The position numbers and the translations under genes were made by a program. Below are positions 58,793 through 64,000 of a DNA stretch of 64,000 nucleotides, in pieces. The notes under the pieces are model-generated. The model was not told where the DNA came from. It searched no databases and saw only the letters and a program-made list of their open reading frames with translations. The stretch spans positions 2,294,001-2,358,000 of the forward strand of contig JARKIF010000007.1 of NCBI GenBank assembly GCA_029378245.1. The letters run 5' to 3'. Source of the stretch: Roridomyces roridus (Eukaryota > Basidiomycota > Agaricomycetes > Agaricales > Mycenaceae). Numbering within the stretch: position 1 is the stretch's first letter; every line of letters begins with the position of its first letter.

Positions 58793-59245
58793 GTATTGGT
58801 GGTGTTGTAGTGTATATTACATTTTGTGTTACATCCTGTATCTTATGTAGCTTTGAATGCATATTTCCTTTTCTAATTTTGTGTCTTGTCCAAGTCTGAG
58901 TGAGCTGCAGTGGAAAAAGTGCGCTGCTATTCGGCGAAACCCACCAGCAATTCTACGAAACCTTTGGGAAATAGTTGCACAGTATTTTTGGCAAGAAGAT
59001 AATGTGTAACATCTTTGCAAGGTTACGCAACTCGAGCAAATTGTTGAAACTATTTGAAATAGTTTCAACAATTTGCGCGGGAGGCTTTTCCTGATGTTCA
59101 TAAACCCACCCAAGGCAACCGCTCCCGCCTTCGAGCCCGCCAATCGTACTCCCACGACCATCTCTGGCGCCCCTGCTGCTGTTGCGGATTTGCCGACAGT
59201 GGCGGGAGATCGCGTGCCCCCAACTCTGGATGTCGCTCTATCTTT

Positions 59246-59427
59246 TCGTTCCACTTGCAGCACCGGCAACCAGCACGACATCTGTGGATTGTGTATGTCG
59301 TAAGTTGGCCACTTCCTATCAGACACTGGACAGCCGCGAGAATAACTTCTGAATAAGTCGGTACGCCGCACAGTACTAATCCTGTGCGCTCGCTACGTGG
59401 CAGTACTTCCGCCTCCTTCCTCGTACC
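59246..59427. other. Short spacer before the NACHT gene
   Basis: No gene seen; the promoter of the NACHT gene should lie here, directly behind the F-box relic. Confidence 0.4.
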
Positions 59428-62400
59428 ATGCTTGGCGCCGTATTGCGGATCTGTGGGGGACTCTGCGGCCAGAAGATAGAGGACTGCCCGTCTCCATCGG
59501 GCAACCCAGATGTTGGGTCAGCGAAAGGGAGCACCGCACTGGCAGGTACGTGCATGCACGTTCGAGTTCACTGCACAGCATCTGACAATTTGGCTGTAAT
59601 CATTTCACTAGAGCCCAAACTTCCAACGCCGAGTTCGAGTCTAACGGGTGTTGGACCATCAAGGGCTCCAGGCTACATCGACACCCTGAAGAGTGGATTC
59701 ACTCTCCTGGCGAAGACAGCAGAACCATTTCTAGACGGCACGCCCTTCAAAATCCCCATCGCCGTTCTTAATTCATTCATCGAACTTGCGAGCGCAAGTC
59801 ATCTCATCGGTTCAATCGAAACACAACTAATATTACTGTTTGCCTATTTCAGACTGTCTCAGACAACAAGAGTAGTCTGAGGGCTCTACTTGAGCAGCTC
59901 GCTGGTACGCTTGACGTGGTCATCGAGGCTATGGAGCACGCAACATCCAACGAAGCCAAAGAAAGAGCTCGAAGACTGTCCGAGTGAGTCACGTTGTTTT
60001 GAACGCTGGGCTTCCATATATTTCGTCCTGCAGATATTTAGGCCACGAAATGGAGGAGTTCGAAGTCCTTCAAAAACGTCGCGGAATCGTGAAGGTCTTG
60101 GAGAGTGACCAGGATGTCACGACGGTCGAGGCGGCTGTCAGGCGAATTGACGCCCAGCTTCGGAGCTTCCAGGTATTTATTCACTTAGAAGTGTGAGTGT
60201 TCTGTTGACCGAGGTCGTCGACTAGCTGGCCGTGATCTCCTCGATCGAGAAGAATACAGAAGTTTTGCGAAGCATCGCTGTTTCCGGTCGCGAACAATCA
60301 GGTAAGTAGCGGCCATTTCTGGTTTGAAGTGCCATCCGCTGACGAGTCCAATAGCACTCCAAACGTTATACCGCGTAACGGCCACGGATGCGTCCCATGA
60401 TTCGGGAGAGAGATTTCCCCCACCTCAATGCCACCCCCAAACTCGTACCGACATCCTTCAGCAGTTTTCTCACTGGGCCTCAACAAACGATCCGAGCACC
60501 CGGATTCTGTGGCTCCATGGGCCGGCCGGAGCAGGGAAGTCTGCCATTGCACAGACTCTTTGTCAAGAAATGGCTGCAGATGATCACCCGGTTGCCAGCT
60601 TTTTCTTCAAACGCGGGGACCCATCTCGCGGCGAGAGCATGAAGCTCTTTCCCACCATTGCATATCAGCTCGCCTACCTCATCCCCGAATTCCGTACCGC
60701 AATCGTTGATTGCGTGGGCGGTGCTCATATATTCAACAAACCATTGTCCACGCAGCTGAAGACCCTCATCATGGAGCCCTGGCATCAGCTCCCCAACACT
60801 CACAATGCGATCGTTGTTATCGATGGGTTGGATGAGTGCACGGGGGAGAAGCGTCAACAAGAGATTGTTCGGTCTATCGCTCAGGGGTTCATCGGGAATC
60901 CTACTCCCCTTCGATTTCTCATTGCCAGTAGACCCGAGCCCCACATCGCCGAGCTGTTTCAAGAGCCCAGCCTCCAAAACATCCACCGGGAGATCAATAT
61001 TGCCCCGTCATTTACGGACATCCACACATTTTTGCGGGATGAGTTTGGGCGCATTTCTCAAGATCACAGAATGATGGTTGGTGTAACAGCTCCCTGGCCA
61101 TCACATGAAGTTCTGGAGCATCTCATTCAGAGATCATCCGGATACTTCATTTATGCAGCCACAGTGATCAAATTCATCAACGACCCAGATTTTCGTCCAA
61201 CTGATCGGCTGAACATCATCATGGGCATGGCCAAACCCAAGCACGGATCTCCCTATGCCGCACTGGACCAGTTGTACACTCAAATTCTTGACGAGGTTCC
61301 TGATGGCTCTCAGCTCCTCCGCATTCTGGCTGTCCTCGCTGCTCATCATGTTCTCCCCATGTTCCAGATTGAACAACTTTTGGGCCTGGAATCTGGCGAT
61401 GTTTGGCTGACACTTCGTCGTGCTCGCTCGGTGCTAGATGTACCTTCCCAGCATATGGACACCACCCCGCTTCGATCTCACCATGCATCATTCATTGACT
61501 TTCTCCAGGATGAAGCACGCTCTGGTGCTTTCTTCACTGGTCCAGGCAGCATTCGTCATCAGCATCTAGGAGCTCATGTTCTGGATGCACTGTCTTACAC
61601 CTGCAAGGATCAATCTCTCAACGCTGTTGGCCATGTTGCATGGTATGTTGCGCCTGTATTCATTTTCTGGAGCACTTCTGACCTAATGGTGGTGACAGGG
61701 AATTCAACGAAGAGGATATAATTCAGTGTTTGCCGACAGAAGACCTCGTTGCCCGTTTACGCCCAGTGAATCCGGATTTTATTGTCAAGTTTCCAGATTC
61801 ACAGAGCTCCTCTGAGAAAGTCCTGGAGTGGTTGAAGGTATGTCGGAGAGACATACCTGCATTGAATGTATCTGATTCTGGGACAGACAATTCAACCAGC
61901 ACCTCCCGAGGACCTCATTCAAGTCTGGGAAGCATATCACTTCATGGCTGTGTGTGATGGTGCCTGGCGCCGCGCACCAAGGAAAACAAGGAATGCCGCG
62001 ATAGATGTATTGCTGGACATCAATCTAGTTCTGGCCTGGACATCCCCACACCTGATCGAGCTGTTCCATGCCTATGTCCTCCTATATGACTCCGTCAGAG
62101 GTCCGCCACCTTCCCTGGACAAGATCCGCCACGTTCTGGACTATTCATGGGATGACCTACGGAGGATTATATGTCCATTGCGTGAAACGGTTGGCCAAGA
62201 CTCTCATGCACTGGAATTGTTGTTTTTATCGGCATGCCATCCGACACGCATTAACGAATTTCATCCAGCTGCGACGCTCCAACATCTGGCTCAGGGAGGT
62301 ATGCGGACCATGATCAATGTGACAACGAACCACCTTCCAGTCAGGTTTTAGTGAGTTGTTACGGTTCAAATGATGAGTATTATTTCTAAATTCCTCATCC

Positions 62401-62782
62401 AGCGCGGCTGCTCCCTTGTGGGGTTCTGTGCTCAGAGCATGTCCTCCGGACACCAAGCTTCTGGAGACGCTGATCGAAAGCGAACGTGCATCGGCAATTA
62501 GTGATCCTGAACGCCCCTCAAACACATCTAATGTCCACAATGCTATAGAGTGGCTCAAGGTATGTGATCCCTGCTCCACCATAAAGACAATGAAAATGAA
62601 TTGTTATGACTTATGCCGATTAGACCTTCCCCGAATCTCCGCGCCAGTTAATTGAACGTATCCAAGAGCTCTTGCCCAATAGTGATAACTCACGGGGGGC
62701 GTCGACGAATGTGGACGTTGAAGATCTTTGGGTTGAATGGAAGAAGACGACAGGATGGCGTCCGAGTCATTACGCCGCGTAG
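59428..62782 (+). CDS. NACHT-domain NLR-like protein with helical N-terminus
   Basis: STAND NTPase of the fungal NLR type. A tentative start at 59428 gives MLGAVLRICGG, then an intron (GTACGT...TAG) into LPTPSSSLTGVGPSRAPGY. The N-terminal helical region (IDTLKSGFTLLAKTAEPFLD, SLRALLEQLAGTLDVVIEAM, ARRLSEYLGHEMEEFEVLQK) resembles the helical N-terminus of mushroom NACHT proteins. NACHT: ILWLHGPAGAGKSAIAQTLC (P-loop), ASFFFKRGDPSRGESMKLFP, NAIVVIDGLDECTG (Walker B), LRFLIASRPEPHI, LLRILAVLAAHHVLPMFQIE. The C-terminal part is helical without WD, ankyrin or TPR repeats, ending at 62782 (KTTGWRPSHYAA). About ten exons; the intron at 59794-59852 starts GCAAGT (GC-AG type). All nucleotide-binding motifs are intact, so it looks functional. 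Expected role by family: non-self recognition or cell death; trigger unknown. Confidence 0.85.
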
Positions 62783-62995
62783 GAGCATAGAGGGTGCATC
62801 TGTCATTCCTTTGAGTCAACAAAGATCCACGAGCTCGTGAGTAATGCGGCGTATTACAACCCGTGGTACGTAGAAGTCACCGTGATGAAATTGAGTGCAG
62901 TGTAGATTGGGGGCGAAAAGAAAACAAGTTCCGTTCAAGCGGCTACACTGAGATACATGTTTATTTCCTAGGTTTGAAGAACAAGAACGCACCCG
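62783..62995. other. Short spacer, tail-to-tail genes
   Basis: The 3' ends of the NACHT gene (plus) and the F-box/LRR gene (minus) face each other. No other feature seen. Confidence 0.4.
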
Positions 62996-64000
62996 TCAAT
63001 AGCGGTCAGGAAACAATTCTGATACCTCACTCCAGATCGCTCTCTCCTCTGCGTCCTCCTCCAGCCAGAATCCAGAAGACACCGACCGAAGGGAGGGAAA
63101 GCGCTCCTGCAAAAAGCTCGTCACCACCCCGGCATCCAAAATCGGAGAAAAATTGACGTTGAGCCGCTTCAGCGCGCCCTGCGAGAAAGAACCGTCAAAA
63201 TCGATAACATCAGACAACCTCTGTATCTCAGTGGCATCGAACAGCAGCGTGAGCTCTCTGAGCTCCCGGCAAAAGACGGCCAGGTATTCGAGACTGAGCG
63301 TCGAAACGTCCGGCCAGTAGCCTGGGGAACGACCGGGACCGATACACGCGAGGGAAAGCTTCTCGAGCTTGCTCCATGACCGCGCCAACCTCAGCACGGT
63401 GTCGTCGTCGATGTCGAACCCGTGAAACGTGTCGAGGGTTAGGGAAGTGAGGTTGGTGAAAGGCTTGAGGAGTTCGAGAGCCGCAGGCCCGATAGCGTAC
63501 TCGCCAAAGGCAAACTCGTCTGGGACAAGCTCTTCCGCTCCGCCATCAACCCAGTTGTCTGGGATGCAGAGTGTCGTCAAGTTGGATGGGGAGCAATGCT
63601 CTGCGATGGCGGTGTATAGAGCGGTCGTCGTTGAGATTGTCGGGAGTCGGGCTCCCTCGGATGTGTAGAAGTCAGCCTCGATGGAGGTCAAACGGCTCTG
63701 ACCCATAGCTGAGAGGATTTGGATCAAGATCTCGGGGGATATAAACCCTGAGATCTCTTCCAACGCAGGGAAGGCCGGCACAGACGGCTCCGCCGGGTCG
63801 GTTTGGAAGTGGAACTCAAATCCGGCCATGTGGCTGCGTAGGCATCGGAGATGAGGGAAGCCGAGAGAGGTGAAGGTCGATTTCGGCGTTGATGTTGGCC
63901 GTATCGAGCGATCGAAGTCGCCTCAAGGGGCGTATGCCCTCGTAGATGCAGCCCAAAATCGTAGAGTCTAATCTCCATCGGCACGTATGGCGTATGACGA
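62996..64000 (-). CDS. F-box/LRR-type protein, C-terminal part, runs off the right edge
   Basis: A 277-codon open frame (63829-62996) with fungal F-box LRR features: ISPEILIQILSAMGQSRLTS, LELLKPFTNLTSLTLDTFHG, SWSKLEKLSLACI, LSLEYLAVFCRELRELTLLF, GALKRLNVNF and FPSLRSVSSGFWL, ending SELFPDRY. The reading continues upstream of the Met at 63829 (FTSLGFPHLRCLRSHMAGFE), which looks conserved, so this Met is not the true start; an intron or frameshift is needed near 63930, because the same frame meets TGA. A second frame there (EGIRPLRRLRSLDTANINAE) may be the preceding exon. The F-box itself is outside the window. A short relic of a relative lies at 8385-8460. Not a member of the 15/17/47/54/59-kb family. 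Confidence 0.7.

Larger units (their letters stand above)
54383..59093. mobile_element. 4.7-kb hAT-like element with nested insertions
   Basis: Ends CAGGAAAAACCTCCC and, inverted, CAGGAAAAGCCTCCC, with similarity continuing over about 35 bp (AATTTGATGAAAC against AATTGTTGAAAC). Flanks TAGTTCAT (54375-54382) and ATGTTCAT (59094-59101) share six of eight bases. CAGG termini plus an 8-bp TSD fit hAT. After removing the nested elements about 2.2 kb remains, with C/T-rich ORFs (54820-55210) but no transposase. Confidence 0.78.
54332..59245 (+). pseudogene. F-box paralogue split by a 4.7-kb insertion
   Basis: The left piece 54332-54382 reads MASATHLCPQCGLDIVH, the start of the local family. The right piece 59094-59245 continues at the same point (CCCAAGGCAACCGCTCCCGC, coding GNRSRLRAR), then shows an internal deletion and APLLLLRICRQWREIA-type sequence (CTGGCGCCCCTGCTG, GATTTGCCGACAGTGGCGG). 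It is dead both by the insertion and by the internal deletion, which also removes the coiled coil and much of the F-box. Confidence 0.8.

Overview
The window looks like a repeat-rich piece of an Agaricomycete (basidiomycete mushroom) genome. Reasons: genes are broken by many 45-70 nt GT-AG introns, and the families present are ones expanded in that group (F-box/LRR proteins, NACHT and NB-ARC NLR-like proteins, a P450, a DCR2-type phosphatase, a GH13 amylase, a BBE-type FAD oxidase). Copia and short-TIR DNA transposons are abundant. No CRISPR, rRNA or operon-like structure is present. Gene models were built by hand: exons were joined where frame, splice sites and family motifs agree. Layout. 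0-15 kb is a normal gene-dense stretch: the 3' part of a metallophosphoesterase, a cytochrome P450, an F-box protein with a 24-nt micro-exon, a cis-CaaD-type tautomerase, a secreted GH13 amylase (minus) and a Ctr copper transporter (minus). 15-17.4 kb holds two decayed F-box paralogues. 18-34.2 kb is one TFIIIC subunit gene (TFC4/tau131-like TPR protein) broken into about seven pieces by successive insertions: a full-length Copia element with its own nested insertions, a 4-kb long-TIR element, a GTTAGGCGTC-TIR MITE, a 2.5-kb element carrying a Cys-rich protein, and short 8-bp-TSD elements. 34.7-36.2 kb is a TIR element with arrays of CAACTT motifs at both ends. 36.9-39.4 kb is an NB-ARC/TPR NLR whose 126-bp TPR repeats are almost identical. 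39.4-45 kb is mostly non-genic, with gene fragments and MITEs. 45-48.3 kb is the best-preserved F-box/LRR paralogue, cut by a short LTR element (TRIM). 48.8-54 kb is again gene-dense: HMG-box protein, NPC2/ML lipid-binding protein, BBE-type oxidase and a small conserved protein. 54.3-59.2 kb is a fifth F-box copy split by a 4.7-kb hAT-like element that contains three further insertions. 59.4-62.8 kb is a NACHT NLR, and 62.9 kb to the right edge is the C-terminal part of another F-box/LRR gene. How it fits together. The metabolic and secreted genes look single-copy and conserved. The F-box and NLR genes are the fast-evolving part, with five related F-box copies in different states of decay, and nearly every large insertion sits in or beside one of these families or the TFIIIC pseudogene. 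Target-site duplications (TSDs) make many insertions individually provable and give their relative order. Superfamily names for DNA elements are inferred from TSD length and termini only; no transposase was recognised in them.
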